From: Candidatus Nitrosotalea bavarica
Lineage (GTDB): Archaea; Thermoproteota; Nitrososphaeria; Nitrososphaerales; Nitrosopumilaceae
Reading direction: 5' to 3'
DNA length: 39,513 nt
Assembly: GCF_900167955.1 (NCBI RefSeq)
Contig: NZ_FUYK01000014.1
Span: forward strand, 1 to 39,513
Position numbers and translations under genes: made by a program. This document shows, piece by piece, positions 25,744-33,217 of the stretch (positions are counted from its first letter, which is position 1; the number at the start of each line of letters is the position of its first letter). Below the pieces are notes generated by a model. The model searched no databases, was not told where the DNA came from, and saw nothing but the letters and a program-made list of their open reading frames with translations.

Positions 25744-25930
25744 ATTTTTTTAAATCATATTTGCCAAATACAATGACATAACAATAAATGCAATATCTTT
25801 TTCTGCTATTGCTAAAAACTACATCTCCTTTTTTATGCCACTTTTCACATTTAGGACATTGACCGTAATGATCTGCGCCTTGCATTTTTGTAAATGCCCT
25901 GTAAAGATGTTTTCGTCCCTTGAGTTTCAT
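25703..25930 (-). CDS. Small zinc-ribbon protein overlapping the TIR gene
   Basis: 75 residues with one zinc ribbon: CPKC (Cys25, Cys28) and CIYC (Cys47, Cys50), in a basic context (KLKGRKHLYRAF, KWHKKGDVVFSNSRKRY). The C-terminal helix (KKFVTEMEQVRIES) runs over the start of the TIR gene. I do not recognise the family. It lies immediately upstream of, and overlaps, the TIR gene, so the two are expressed together and may act together. Confidence 0.65.
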   Translation of the reverse strand: MKLKGRKHLYRAFTKMQGADHYGQCPKCEKWHKKGDVVFSNSRKRYCIYCYVIVFGKYDLKKFVTEMEQVRIESQ

Positions 25931-25998
25931 ACCAACTCACTTTTTTTTTACATGAATACCTGTACTACCGCATAAAACATTTGAGCATAAAAGAAAAC

Positions 25999-26313
25999 TC
26001 AGATTACGCCAACTTCCTGCATCGTAATCATGCCGTTGTCATCAACTATCTCTTTGATCTCAGGTAGAACCTTTTCGAGTTTTTGTAGTTCATCTATTGC
26101 TTCGATAACAAGTGGCATGTTGACAGATATGCCTTCTTGATGAATGTCAGAATTTCCTCTTTTACCATAGCCTGATACCCCCGTCCAAGCAGTGGCACCA
26201 GATATTGATCCTTTTTTCAAGATTTCAAGTATCAGGACATGTACACGTTTTCCTCTTACAGTATCGTTCTTTTTGATTCGTATGACAAGTGACCACATTT
26301 TCATGGTTCTCAT
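25999..26313 (-). CDS. DUF190 protein (fluoride-operon partner)
   Basis: 104 residues of the DUF190 family, a PII-like fold: WSLVIRIKKNDTVRGKRVH, then ILKKGSISGATAWTGVSGYG, then PLVIEAIDELQKLEKVLPEI. DUF190 genes are commonly next to crcB/fluC, and its ATG overlaps the fluC stop (ATGA). It is presumed to modulate the fluoride channel or response, but its biochemical role is not established. It is the last gene of the riboswitch-controlled operon. Confidence 0.87.
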   Translation of the reverse strand: MRTMKMWSLVIRIKKNDTVRGKRVHVLILEILKKGSISGATAWTGVSGYGKRGNSDIHQEGISVNMPLVIEAIDELQKLEKVLPEIKEIVDDNGMITMQEVGVI

Positions 26314-26711
26314 TTTAATCCCTCACTAACTATCGCGGTTACCAGTGCTTTTCCTCCAAATATTGCACCAAGCGACAGTCCAACATTTGTAATCACATTG
26401 AGTGCAATCATAGAATATTGTTTGTTATCTATCATGTTTGATGATTCCAAGGCAAATGAAGACATTGTAGTAAAGCTACCGCAGAAACCTATTGCAGCTA
26501 GTAATGTATATTTTTGATCAAGATTCCATTGTGGTGATAATACTGCAAATGCACCTAGTATGAAACTTCCAATGACATTTACAATTAATACATTTACAGG
26601 TAATGCACCAAGGATTAATGGTGATTTTGTAATCCCATATCGGAGAAATGTTCCGAAAAGTCCGCCTACTGCAAGAAATGCTATTTCAATTCCCTTCATA
26701 GGTATGATCAT
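26310..26711 (-). CDS. crcB: CrcB/Fluc fluoride channel
   Basis: 133 residues, four transmembrane helices. Fluc signatures are clear: GGLFGTFLRYG near the N-terminus, NVIGSFILGAF in TM2, and GFCGSFTTMSSFALE in TM3, which carries the polar track and the Na+/F- pore residues. Fluc proteins are dual-topology dimers that let fluoride leave the cell. A single gene suggests a homodimer. ATGA overlaps occur with the gene before (26708-26711) and after (26310-26313), so all three genes are translationally coupled. A fluoride riboswitch heads the operon. Confidence 0.93.
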   Translation of the reverse strand: MIIPMKGIEIAFLAVGGLFGTFLRYGITKSPLILGALPVNVLIVNVIGSFILGAFAVLSPQWNLDQKYTLLAAIGFCGSFTTMSSFALESSNMIDNKQYSMIALNVITNVGLSLGAIFGGKALVTAIVSEGLK

Positions 26712-27880
26712 TTTTCATCAAATCTGTCTGCCCAGTGTTTTCTTGCCTCATACTGGAATGATGGTGGTGTGCTGTTGTCTACTCCTCTCTTGAGTGCAGC
26801 TTTTGTCGTTCTACTGCTCCACCAGAAAACACCTATAGCTATTACTACTGCAAATCCTGCCATCGAATAGATAACCTGAGCAGAATAATTTCCTGTCGAG
26901 TTTATTCCACTGCCCTGTGGTGCTTGAGGGCTAGAACCAAAGTATTCAACGCCATTTATGTCTGCCACTGCCACATAACCGTCGATTTGTATGCTGGCAG
27001 AGCCTGCTCGTTCAGTGTAGCTTACTGGATAATCCACGTCTGCATTAAGATCAGCATTTTTAACAGTGTTTAACATGAGTCCCTCGCTTATGTTGCTCTC
27101 ACCAGTAGCGTATGTCGAAATGGTTATTTTTTGTCCCTTGTACCCAAGTGAATTAGTTTCTACAAGTGTATATGCAGGATCAAACAAGTGTTGCCATTTT
27201 GATATGGGATCACTCATGAGATCGTTTGATGACATTAATGGAATTTCAAATAGATTCTCTGCATTAGACCCTTTTATCTTGCTGTAAAGATCAGGGAATT
27301 GTTTTTTTATAAAATCAATCGGAGAGTTGATGTCAAACTGTCCATAATTTGAAATGTTTACCAGTACTGGATCCTGTATAGTCAGCCCCCTCCACTGGGT
27401 ATCAAGAATGGCTGCACTATCGCCACTTGCTGGTCTTAGCACATAGTTTGATACAGTTGGAATAAATGTTATTTTATAATCGATGTGGGTTTCAGTATCA
27501 GTTGTATACAGTGTTGCATAATATGTAATGTCAACGTCCGTAATATTTGCGCCACTCTTGAGTTCTTCTATATTTTCAGAAGTAAGACTTTTGACAAGTG
27601 ATTGCTTTATCGGATCAGACGGGCTAAGGTAAAATGTCATGGAGGCGTTTTTACCATTTAACATATTTTTTATCTCTCCGCCATTAGGATAATCAATTGC
27701 ATATGTCCTTTCAAATTGAAATGATGGTTTTGCAGTAGCAGATGTCGTGCTGAGTTGTGCAGCAAAATCTACTGCACTTACAGGAGCTATGAATCCTGTT
27801 ATTATGATAACTGCAAATATTATTGAATAGACTAGATTTTTGTACCAGCCCAATTTTTGTTTTTTATTTTTTGTGTTCAT
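26708..27880 (-). CDS. Unknown anchored membrane protein, first gene of the fluoride operon
   Basis: 390 residues. An N-terminal signal/anchor (NLVYSIIFAVIIITGFIAPV) is followed by an extracellular domain of about 280 residues rich in beta strands and with several N-glycosylation sequons. One C-terminal transmembrane helix (about 331-352, YSMAGFAVVIAIGVFWW) and a basic cytoplasmic tail of about 40 residues follow. I do not recognise the family. Its stop overlaps the crcB start by 4 bp, and its own leader contains the riboswitch, so its expression should rise with fluoride. The start ATG 27880 has AGGT six nt upstream. Confidence 0.75.
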   Translation of the reverse strand: MNTKNKKQKLGWYKNLVYSIIFAVIIITGFIAPVSAVDFAAQLSTTSATAKPSFQFERTYAIDYPNGGEIKNMLNGKNASMTFYLSPSDPIKQSLVKSLTSENIEELKSGANITDVDITYYATLYTTDTETHIDYKITFIPTVSNYVLRPASGDSAAILDTQWRGLTIQDPVLVNISNYGQFDINSPIDFIKKQFPDLYSKIKGSNAENLFEIPLMSSNDLMSDPISKWQHLFDPAYTLVETNSLGYKGQKITISTYATGESNISEGLMLNTVKNADLNADVDYPVSYTERAGSASIQIDGYVAVADINGVEYFGSSPQAPQGSGINSTGNYSAQVIYSMAGFAVVIAIGVFWWSSRTTKAALKRGVDNSTPPSFQYEARKHWADRFDEK

Positions 27881-27882
27881 TT

Positions 27883-27912
27883 GTCTACCTATTTAATTTC
27901 CATTAGGTAGAC
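27883..27912 (-). promoter_or_regulatory. RBS-sequestering hairpin (riboswitch expression platform)
   Basis: On the minus strand, GTCTACCTA (27904-27912) and TAGGTAGAC (27883-27891) are perfect 9-bp arms around a 12-nt loop. The second arm contains AGGT (27887-27890), six nt before the ATG at 27880, so the hairpin would hide the ribosome site. The GTC of the first arm (27910-27912) is also the 3' end of the riboswitch pseudoknot strand, making the two structures mutually exclusive. Confidence 0.75.
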
Positions 27913-27971
27913 ATTATCAGCACCTTTCTTGGGCAGTTTAGGAGTTTTATTCCAAGGCTAATGTCATAGCC
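27906..27971 (-). ncRNA. Fluoride riboswitch (crcB motif)
   Basis: Read on the minus strand: stem GGCT (27968-27971) with AGCC (27956-27959); its loop ATGACATT; a 15-nt insert that can form GGA/TCC; TAAACT (27935-27940); stem GCCC (27931-27934) with GGTGC (one bulged U); TGAT; then AATGTC (27910-27915), which pairs exactly with GACATT (27960-27965) of the first loop. Order, conserved bases (AUG, AAACU, UGAU, CUAC) and pseudoknot match the fluoride aptamer known from Thermotoga petrophila. The gene context (crcB and DUF190) agrees. The insert before AAACU is the main difference. Confidence 0.85.
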
Positions 27972-27994
27972 TTCTTCTGTTAGATTAGAGTGTA

Positions 27995-28003
27995 CAAATA
28001 AAG
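27995..28003 (-). promoter_or_regulatory. TATA box of the fluoride operon
   Basis: CTTTATTTG on the minus strand is centred about 27 nt before position 27972, so transcription should begin right at the first base of the riboswitch stem (27971). This supports the riboswitch boundaries. Confidence 0.5.
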
Positions 28004-28102
28004 TTTCCTAAATGAAGATCTGGTAAGATACAGGATTTGACTAGAAATTCTTCTCTGTGTTAAGTTGGGGGCTTGAAATTTTAATTCAGCGCCTCATCTG
28101 TT

Positions 28103-28297
28103 TCATTTTGAATCTAATTTAGACAAAACCTTGTCATAAATTTTGATATTTTTTCCATCGGAAATGTTCTTTTTCATGTACCAGAGCGTACCCTTACCTA
28201 TCCCGAGCCTTTTCCTCTCATCAGGAGTCATTTTCATTATCTTTTTCTTTATTTCTACAGTATCAATTATTCTTGGTATAGTTACGTCTAATTCCAT
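28103..28297 (-). CDS. Small basic protein with a GIGKGTLWYMKK motif
   Basis: 64 residues: MELDVTIPRIIDTVEIK, then a helix (KKIMKMTPDERKRLGIG), then KGTLWYMKKNISDGKNIKIY and DKVLSKL. From memory, a similar segment (G[IF][SG]KGTL.YMK.N, then a K.L.. tail) occurs at the C-terminus of some archaeal Cas1 proteins and other archaeal DNA-related proteins; I could not check this. It looks like a small DNA-binding unit, or an orphan C-terminal fragment. Its ATG shares the CATG at 28295-28298 with the divergent broken frame on the other strand. Nothing else of a CRISPR locus is present. Confidence 0.5.
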   Translation of the reverse strand: MELDVTIPRIIDTVEIKKKIMKMTPDERKRLGIGKGTLWYMKKNISDGKNIKIYDKVLSKLDSK

Positions 28298-28678
28298 GGT
28301 TGAATGGAAAGATACTGTTTCAGAAGGTCATTATTTTGATATCCCGTTAAAACTCAATCAAAAATAGTTCCAGAAAAACCCTTTCTTTTGAATTATACGG
28401 TTCAAATTGGATATAACCATACTCATGGAATCATGATTGATTATTATCCCATACTTGAATTACAAAATAATGTAAAAAAGATTGTAGATAAACGCACAAT
28501 TCTTTTGAATGGTAATGTTACAGCTCAATTCAATATAATGTTAGAACAAGGAATTAACACATGGTCTTTAGGAATAAAACCATTAAACTCAGACATACCT
28601 ATAATTATTCATCATGAAATATTTGATGAAATCTATCGTGATACCCAAAATAGACATTTTTTACAGAAAACTTTATGA
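28296..28678 (+). pseudogene. Apparent frameshifted gene of unknown function
   Basis: From ATG 28296 a short frame gives MVEWKDTVSEGHYFDIPLKL and stops at TAG 28365-28367. A second frame then runs from about 28370 to 28678 (PFLLNYTVQIGYNHTHGIM, then ELQNNVKKIVDKRTILLNGN). Adding one A to the CAAAAAT tract (28358-28366) joins them smoothly as LNQKIVPEKPFLLNY, giving about 127 residues. The joined product is beta-rich and of unknown family. It may be a pseudogene, a sequencing error in a homopolymer, or a fragment; the start overlapping the opposite gene is also suspicious. Confidence 0.4.
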
Positions 28679-28682
28679 AAGC

Positions 28683-29045
28683 ATGATGGCGAGTGCATGC
28701 ATGATAATTCAGGAAATCACCATAAATGGTAGAAAATACCGTCTAACCCTGACCGATCAGGTGCTTTCCGATGTTCGCAGGCTAAAGGCACTATACAATG
28801 CAGCATATGAAGATCCTGAGAGTTTTGATGAGGTGAGCTCTGCCATATCTAATACTATTACTCTGATAGCAAGTGCTGTAGAACCTGAGGTTTCTGACAG
28901 TGATCTTGACGGCTTGATTCAGGCTGTCATGAAGGCAGTAGATGAGAAGAGCAAAGAAACCGAGGAAGCAAAGGCAAAACACATGGAAGACAAGAAAAAA
29001 TCCGGAAAGAAACCTTCTGTAAAACCTAAAAAATCAAAAAAATAA
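28683..29045 (+). CDS. Hypothetical protein with lysine-rich tail
   Basis: About 120 residues, no recognised domain. The body (IIQEITINGRKYRLTLTDQ, then DVRRLKALYNAAYEDPESF) begins with a strand and becomes helical; the last 35 residues are highly charged and Lys-rich (KKKSGKKPSVKPKKSKK), suggesting nucleic acid binding. Start candidates are ATG 28683, 28686 and 28701; the last would begin MIIQEITING, directly at the first strand, and may be the true one. Frames reaching further upstream run into the broken gene and are unlikely. Confidence 0.6.
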   Translation: MMASACMIIQEITINGRKYRLTLTDQVLSDVRRLKALYNAAYEDPESFDEVSSAISNTITLIASAVEPEVSDSDLDGLIQAVMKAVDEKSKETEEAKAKHMEDKKKSGKKPSVKPKKSKK

Positions 29046-29109
29046 CATCTATTGTTTGTCCAAGAAGAACCCTCATATTGGTTAAATTTGATAACTCCTC
29101 AGAAGAAAG

Positions 29110-29223
29110 ATGCAAACTCATTGTGAATGTGGTATTTGTGGTCATTTATCTGAAAAGGAATGTATCTCAAAAGAATGCAAATGTTGTATCAACTTTCACA
29201 TGCGTTCGGGTCCAAAAAAATAA
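29110..29223 (+). CDS. Small cysteine-rich (putative zinc-binding) protein
   Basis: A 37-residue frame with seven cysteines and three histidines in HCECGICGHL, ECISKECKCC and NFHMRSG. This could hold one or two zinc ions. The compact size and dense Cys/His content make chance unlikely. Function unknown; it lies alone between the Lys-rich protein gene and threonine synthase. Confidence 0.6.
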   Translation: MQTHCECGICGHLSEKECISKECKCCINFHMRSGPKK

Positions 29224-29289
29224 CGTATTCTAGTTTATACTTTTTTTATGTAACGGCAAAGATTTTGTCTAAATTTAAAATCCTTTAGA

Positions 29290-29299
29290 TTTAAATAAG
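29290..29299 (+). promoter_or_regulatory. TATA box of the threonine synthase gene
   Basis: TTTAAATAAG is centred about 26 nt before the ATG at 29320, implying a leaderless mRNA. Confidence 0.55.
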
Positions 29300-29319
29300 A
29301 TTCAACTAAGTTTTCCATA

Positions 29320-30651
29320 ATGTCACCTACTGCATTCTTAAAATGCGTAGATCCAAACTGTGGTCTTCAATATCCTGTAACTGATATTAGAATAGAATGT
29401 GAAAAAGGACACTTACTTGATGTAAAATATAGTACAATTCCTCCTACTACGTTAAAAGATGTATTCTATAAACGCAGAAATCACACTAATAATATTTTCA
29501 ATGAAAGCGGAGTCTGGCGTTTCCGTGAATTGTTAAATTTTTGTCAAATTGATACTGAAGACATTGATCAGTGTTCGAAATACTTAGTATCACTTGATGG
29601 TGCAGAGGGACGACTCTCAAAACCATATCACATGTCTAGGGTTTCAGATTATGTCGGAGTAAAGAATCTCTTGCTTCAACCAGAAGGATACAATCCGAGT
29701 GGATCATTCAAAGACAATGGTATGACAACTGCAGTAACACATGCTAAACTTGTTAAAATTAAAAAAATAATATGTGCCTCAACTGGTAACACATCAGCTT
29801 CAGCTGCAATGTATGCTGCAAACGAGAAGATGGAGTGTGATGTATACATTCCTGCAGGAGAGGTTGCACCTGGAAAGCTTAGTCAGGCATTTCAATTTGG
29901 GGCTCAAGTTGTAGAAATTAAAGGAAATTTTGATGATGCACTATCAACTTCATTACAACAGGCAGGAAAAATTGGCGGATATACTGTAAACTCTGTAAAT
30001 CCATTTAGAATCGAGGGACAAAAAACAATTGTTTTTAGGGCATTGGAATCCTTGGATTGGAATCCTCCTGATTGGATAGTTTATCCTGGAGGCGCACTTG
30101 GAAACACGTCAAGCTGTGGAAAGGCATTGATGGAGTTATATGAATGGGGGTGGATTAAGAAAATTCCAAGACTTGCAGTTGTAAATTCAGAAGGTGCCAA
30201 CACTTTATACAATTTGTATAATGGTAAGTTTGAAAATACTGAACTACGATGGAATAAAGGAAAATCTGATACTGGCTTGATTAAAAGATATTATGAATAC
30301 ATGGATAAAAACAAGATTAGGCCCAAGACAAAAGCTACTGCCATACAAATTGCAAAACCTGCCAACATTCTCAAGGGATTGCGAGCACTTGATTTTACAA
30401 ATGGCATTGTAACCCAAGTATCCGACAAAGAGATGCTTGATGGAATGGCACTAGTAGGCCTCAATGGATTTGATTGCGAAATGGCATCAGGAGCTGTTCC
30501 TGCTGGCGTTAAGAAATTACTTGAAGAGGGAATAATACAGAAAGATGAAACAGTCGTAGGAATACTAACAGGCAGGCAAAAAGATTCTAGCATACCTGTA
30601 GATTATCACAAAAACCCACAAAACAAATTTGCAATACCGCCTAGAACCTAA
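29320..30651 (+). CDS. thrC: Threonine synthase
   Basis: 443 residues. This PLP enzyme converts O-phosphohomoserine to threonine and phosphate. The PLP-binding Lys131 lies in NPSGSFKDNGM, followed by ASTGNTSAS (phosphate/substrate loop), and the Gly-rich phosphate-binding PGGALGNTSS is seen later. A zinc-ribbon-like N-terminus (Cys9, Cys14, Cys27, His31) precedes the fold, as in many archaeal members. The ATG at 29320 agrees with the TATA box. Its TAA overlaps the stop of the convergent CNNM gene by 3 bp. No other threonine pathway gene is adjacent. Confidence 0.92.
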   Translation: MSPTAFLKCVDPNCGLQYPVTDIRIECEKGHLLDVKYSTIPPTTLKDVFYKRRNHTNNIFNESGVWRFRELLNFCQIDTEDIDQCSKYLVSLDGAEGRLSKPYHMSRVSDYVGVKNLLLQPEGYNPSGSFKDNGMTTAVTHAKLVKIKKIICASTGNTSASAAMYAANEKMECDVYIPAGEVAPGKLSQAFQFGAQVVEIKGNFDDALSTSLQQAGKIGGYTVNSVNPFRIEGQKTIVFRALESLDWNPPDWIVYPGGALGNTSSCGKALMELYEWGWIKKIPRLAVVNSEGANTLYNLYNGKFENTELRWNKGKSDTGLIKRYYEYMDKNKIRPKTKATAIQIAKPANILKGLRALDFTNGIVTQVSDKEMLDGMALVGLNGFDCEMASGAVPAGVKKLLEEGIIQKDETVVGILTGRQKDSSIPVDYHKNPQNKFAIPPRT

Positions 30652-31904
30652 CTGCTTGGCATTTTTTCTACCTTTATGCGACTTGCTTGATTGTTTACTG
30701 CTTCTTCTACTGTCATCTTGATTGATTCTATTATTACTCTGTCTCCTTGTTTTGGAATGTCTTTTAATTTGTCATGTAATAATGCGTTCAAAGTAGAATA
30801 ATCCTCTCCTTGTGGAATGTCTGACTTGAGTATCTCATTTACCGTATCTATCTCAACATCGCCATTAGCTAACATTGTATTTTTGTCCAGCATTTTGAAA
30901 TTAAGCTCTTCTAAATCTGTCTCGTCCATTATCTCTCCAACTATCTCCTCTAGTAAATCTTCAAGTGTAACACACCCTTCAACTCCGCCAAACTCGTCTA
31001 CAACTATTGCTATGTGGGTTTGTCTACCTTGCATCTCTCGAAGTAATTTGCTAATTCTCTGTTCTTGTGATACGAAGATTGGTTTTCTGCTCAGGGATTC
31101 TAAAGTAAGCATTTTTTCATCCTTTTCCAAATGTTTTAACAAATCTCTTACATTGAGTATACCAACAATCTGATCAGGTGTATCTTTGTAAATTGGTATT
31201 CTTGAATACCCACTTTTACTTATCAACGGCATCGCATCAAAAAGTAGAGTCTTTGCTGGAAGCATGAACATCTTTGTTCTTGGAGTCATGACTGCACGAA
31301 TGACAATGTCATCAAACTTGAGTGCCCCGTGAACAAGCTCACGCTCATGTTTTTGCAACGCCTTGTCTTCCAAGCCTTGTTCTATTACACTGTAAATTTC
31401 TTGCTCAGTAATTGGTGGTGGTTGGTGTGAACTTCCAACTACTTTTAGTATTGTATTTGTGATCTTTTCAAAAAGTAGCACAAAGGGATAAAACACATAA
31501 CTGAAAACAAGTATGACTCTACTGACCTTTAAAGAGATTTTGGTTGCATTTGCATTACAATATGCTTTTGGAGTAATTTCGCCAAATACTAGAAGTACAA
31601 ATGTCATAATGCCAATAGCTATTGCAAGACCATTGTCTCCAAAAATCCCTAATGACACCTCTGTAGCAAGTGCAGATGATCCTACATTGACCAAGTTTGT
31701 TCCAAGGTTCAAAGTTGCAAGCATCCTGCTTGGATTGGATTTTAATTTGTAAAGTGATGTTGAGCCTTTTACTTTTTCTTTTACAAGTTGATTGACCTTT
31801 GCTTTGCTTATGCCAATTAATGCAATCTCTGATCCGCTAAAAAATCCCGATAATCCCACCATGATTGCAAGTATTGTGACATCTAAAGTCAGGTTTGGCA
31901 TCAT
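30648..31904 (-). CDS. CNNM/CorC-type transporter (HlyC/CorC family)
   Basis: 418 residues with the full family order. The N-terminal CNNM membrane domain has about four hydrophobic helices (about 5-150, start LDVTILAIMVGLSGFFSGSE, conserved SGSEIALIGIS). A CBS pair (about 200-320) contains VMTPRTKMFMLPA, SRIPIYKDTPDQIVGILNVRD and HIAIVVDEFGGVEGCVTLED. A C-terminal CorC/HlyC domain (about 335-412) contains GDVEIDTVNEIL. Members are linked to Mg2+ or other divalent cation efflux, gated by ATP binding to the CBS domains. The exact ion is not shown by the sequence. Confidence 0.9.
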   Translation of the reverse strand: MMPNLTLDVTILAIMVGLSGFFSGSEIALIGISKAKVNQLVKEKVKGSTSLYKLKSNPSRMLATLNLGTNLVNVGSSALATEVSLGIFGDNGLAIAIGIMTFVLLVFGEITPKAYCNANATKISLKVSRVILVFSYVFYPFVLLFEKITNTILKVVGSSHQPPPITEQEIYSVIEQGLEDKALQKHERELVHGALKFDDIVIRAVMTPRTKMFMLPAKTLLFDAMPLISKSGYSRIPIYKDTPDQIVGILNVRDLLKHLEKDEKMLTLESLSRKPIFVSQEQRISKLLREMQGRQTHIAIVVDEFGGVEGCVTLEDLLEEIVGEIMDETDLEELNFKMLDKNTMLANGDVEIDTVNEILKSDIPQGEDYSTLNALLHDKLKDIPKQGDRVIIESIKMTVEEAVNNQASRIKVEKMPSS

Positions 31905-32088
31905 TATCTGGTACCTCTATTGATAGAGTGCATGCTTAACACGGATGTTAAATTATTAGTTTTAATCGTTAAATTTTTCAACATGATTGAGAACAAAGTA
32001 TTGTGTATGTAATCTTCTACAATGTCTCTTTTATAAGTTCATATTAATAGAATGTCATTCTAGCGGCACATCGTCATGTAATGTGGAA

Positions 32089-33138
32089 TTATTTATTTGC
32101 AAAGTGTTCTTCGAGGAGTTTTTTCTTTTCTGCCATGTGGAATAATTCCTCGGTATGCTTGAATGCCTCATCTCTTTTTCTGTTAAACAATATGGCCTGC
32201 ATTAAGAGATGATTCTCAGGTACTACTATGCCTGTTTGATCATCAGAATACGTCATTTTGATGACATCATCTTGAACTTCGATTACATCTGCATGAATGT
32301 GAATCATGTTGGTATCTTTGAAATTAAATTTCATAGTCTCTGCAAAATCTCTAATGTCCTTTGTTCCCTTTGCTGTGTATAATGTTGCAATTCCATATTC
32401 GTTTTTATACAAATCCAGAATCTCTTGCACATTTGGTGCAGTCCCATCAAATCTAATGTCCATCAAATGAACATGCATCTGTCTTGTTGGAACCTTTAGT
32501 ACGCGAATAAACAATGGAGTGTCTGCACCCATATAGCTCTTTACGTCCTCATTGTGGTGTGGTTTTCTAGTCCATTCAATTGAATCTTTCACAGGAGTCT
32601 TGACGTCTTCAAGGTCTGCCCATCTTCTTATCAATGTGGCATCAAACCGTCTTATCTTTTTACCATATTTCTCTTTGAGAGGTTGTAGTATTCTTCCCAT
32701 TCCAGTTACATTGCAGCTTCCCTGCATGACATATTTTTCATTAAATGTTTTTTCGTAATTTACCCTTGAGTTGAATATTAAATTTGCAACAGATTCAGAA
32801 CCACCTATTTTTTCACCTCCTTGAAAAATAGCTCTGACATTTTTTGGCTCATAAAGTGTTTTTTTGTTTGTATATCCCATACCGCCTGGGGCTGCATCTA
32901 TTACCAGATCACACTCTGAAATTACATCCTCTAATGAGCCAGATATTTTATAATTTTTAAAAGAATCCATCTTTGCCTTTGGGACATATACGTGAAATCC
33001 TCGAGAAATAGCATCTGCAACCTTTTCATCAGGAGAGTACTTGCCTACTCCTACTAATTCTATGTCTTTATCATCTGCAATAAACTGAGTTATCCGACTA
33101 CCGATGGAACCATAACCATTGACAAAAACCTTTTTCAT
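32089..33138 (-). CDS. gap: Type II (archaeal) glyceraldehyde-3-phosphate dehydrogenase
   Basis: 349 residues. The Rossmann start VNGYGSIGSR binds NAD(P); the catalytic Cys142 is in QGSCNVTGMGR; the archaeal signature GFHVYVPK is present near residue 48. It interconverts 1,3-bisphosphoglycerate and glyceraldehyde-3-phosphate. In an autotrophic ammonia oxidiser, the expected direction is gluconeogenic, which fits the FBP aldolase/phosphatase gene at the right edge. The C-terminal helix (KKKLLEEHFANK) is complete. The TATA box at 33161-33169 implies a leaderless mRNA starting at the ATG 33138. Confidence 0.95.
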   Translation of the reverse strand: MKKVFVNGYGSIGSRITQFIADDKDIELVGVGKYSPDEKVADAISRGFHVYVPKAKMDSFKNYKISGSLEDVISECDLVIDAAPGGMGYTNKKTLYEPKNVRAIFQGGEKIGGSESVANLIFNSRVNYEKTFNEKYVMQGSCNVTGMGRILQPLKEKYGKKIRRFDATLIRRWADLEDVKTPVKDSIEWTRKPHHNEDVKSYMGADTPLFIRVLKVPTRQMHVHLMDIRFDGTAPNVQEILDLYKNEYGIATLYTAKGTKDIRDFAETMKFNFKDTNMIHIHADVIEVQDDVIKMTYSDDQTGIVVPENHLLMQAILFNRKRDEAFKHTEELFHMAEKKKLLEEHFANK

Positions 33139-33160
33139 AGTTTTCTGACAAGAACGCCCA

Positions 33161-33169
33161 TTTATTTGG
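33161..33169 (-). promoter_or_regulatory. TATA box of the GAPDH gene
   Basis: CCAAATAAA on the minus strand is centred about 26 nt before ATG 33138. With the divergent DsbA promoter at 33189-33197, it makes a compact bidirectional promoter of about 80 bp. Confidence 0.5.
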
Positions 33170-33188
33170 ATTACCCTTTCAACAAGGG

Positions 33189-33197
33189 CTAAATAAT
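33189..33197 (+). promoter_or_regulatory. TATA box of the DsbA-like gene
   Basis: CTAAATAAT is centred about 25 nt before the TTG at 33218, supporting a leaderless transcript that starts at a TTG codon. Confidence 0.5.
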
Positions 33198-33217
33198 CTA
33201 AAACTATTATTTGATCA

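Noticed and set aside
28143-28367. Plus-strand frame with a membrane-like N-terminus (VIFIIFFFISTVSIILG)
   Set aside because: The hydrophobic stretch is the antisense of a Lys/Glu-rich minus-strand gene, which automatically gives Phe/Ile/Leu codons. Only the part from 28296 is considered.
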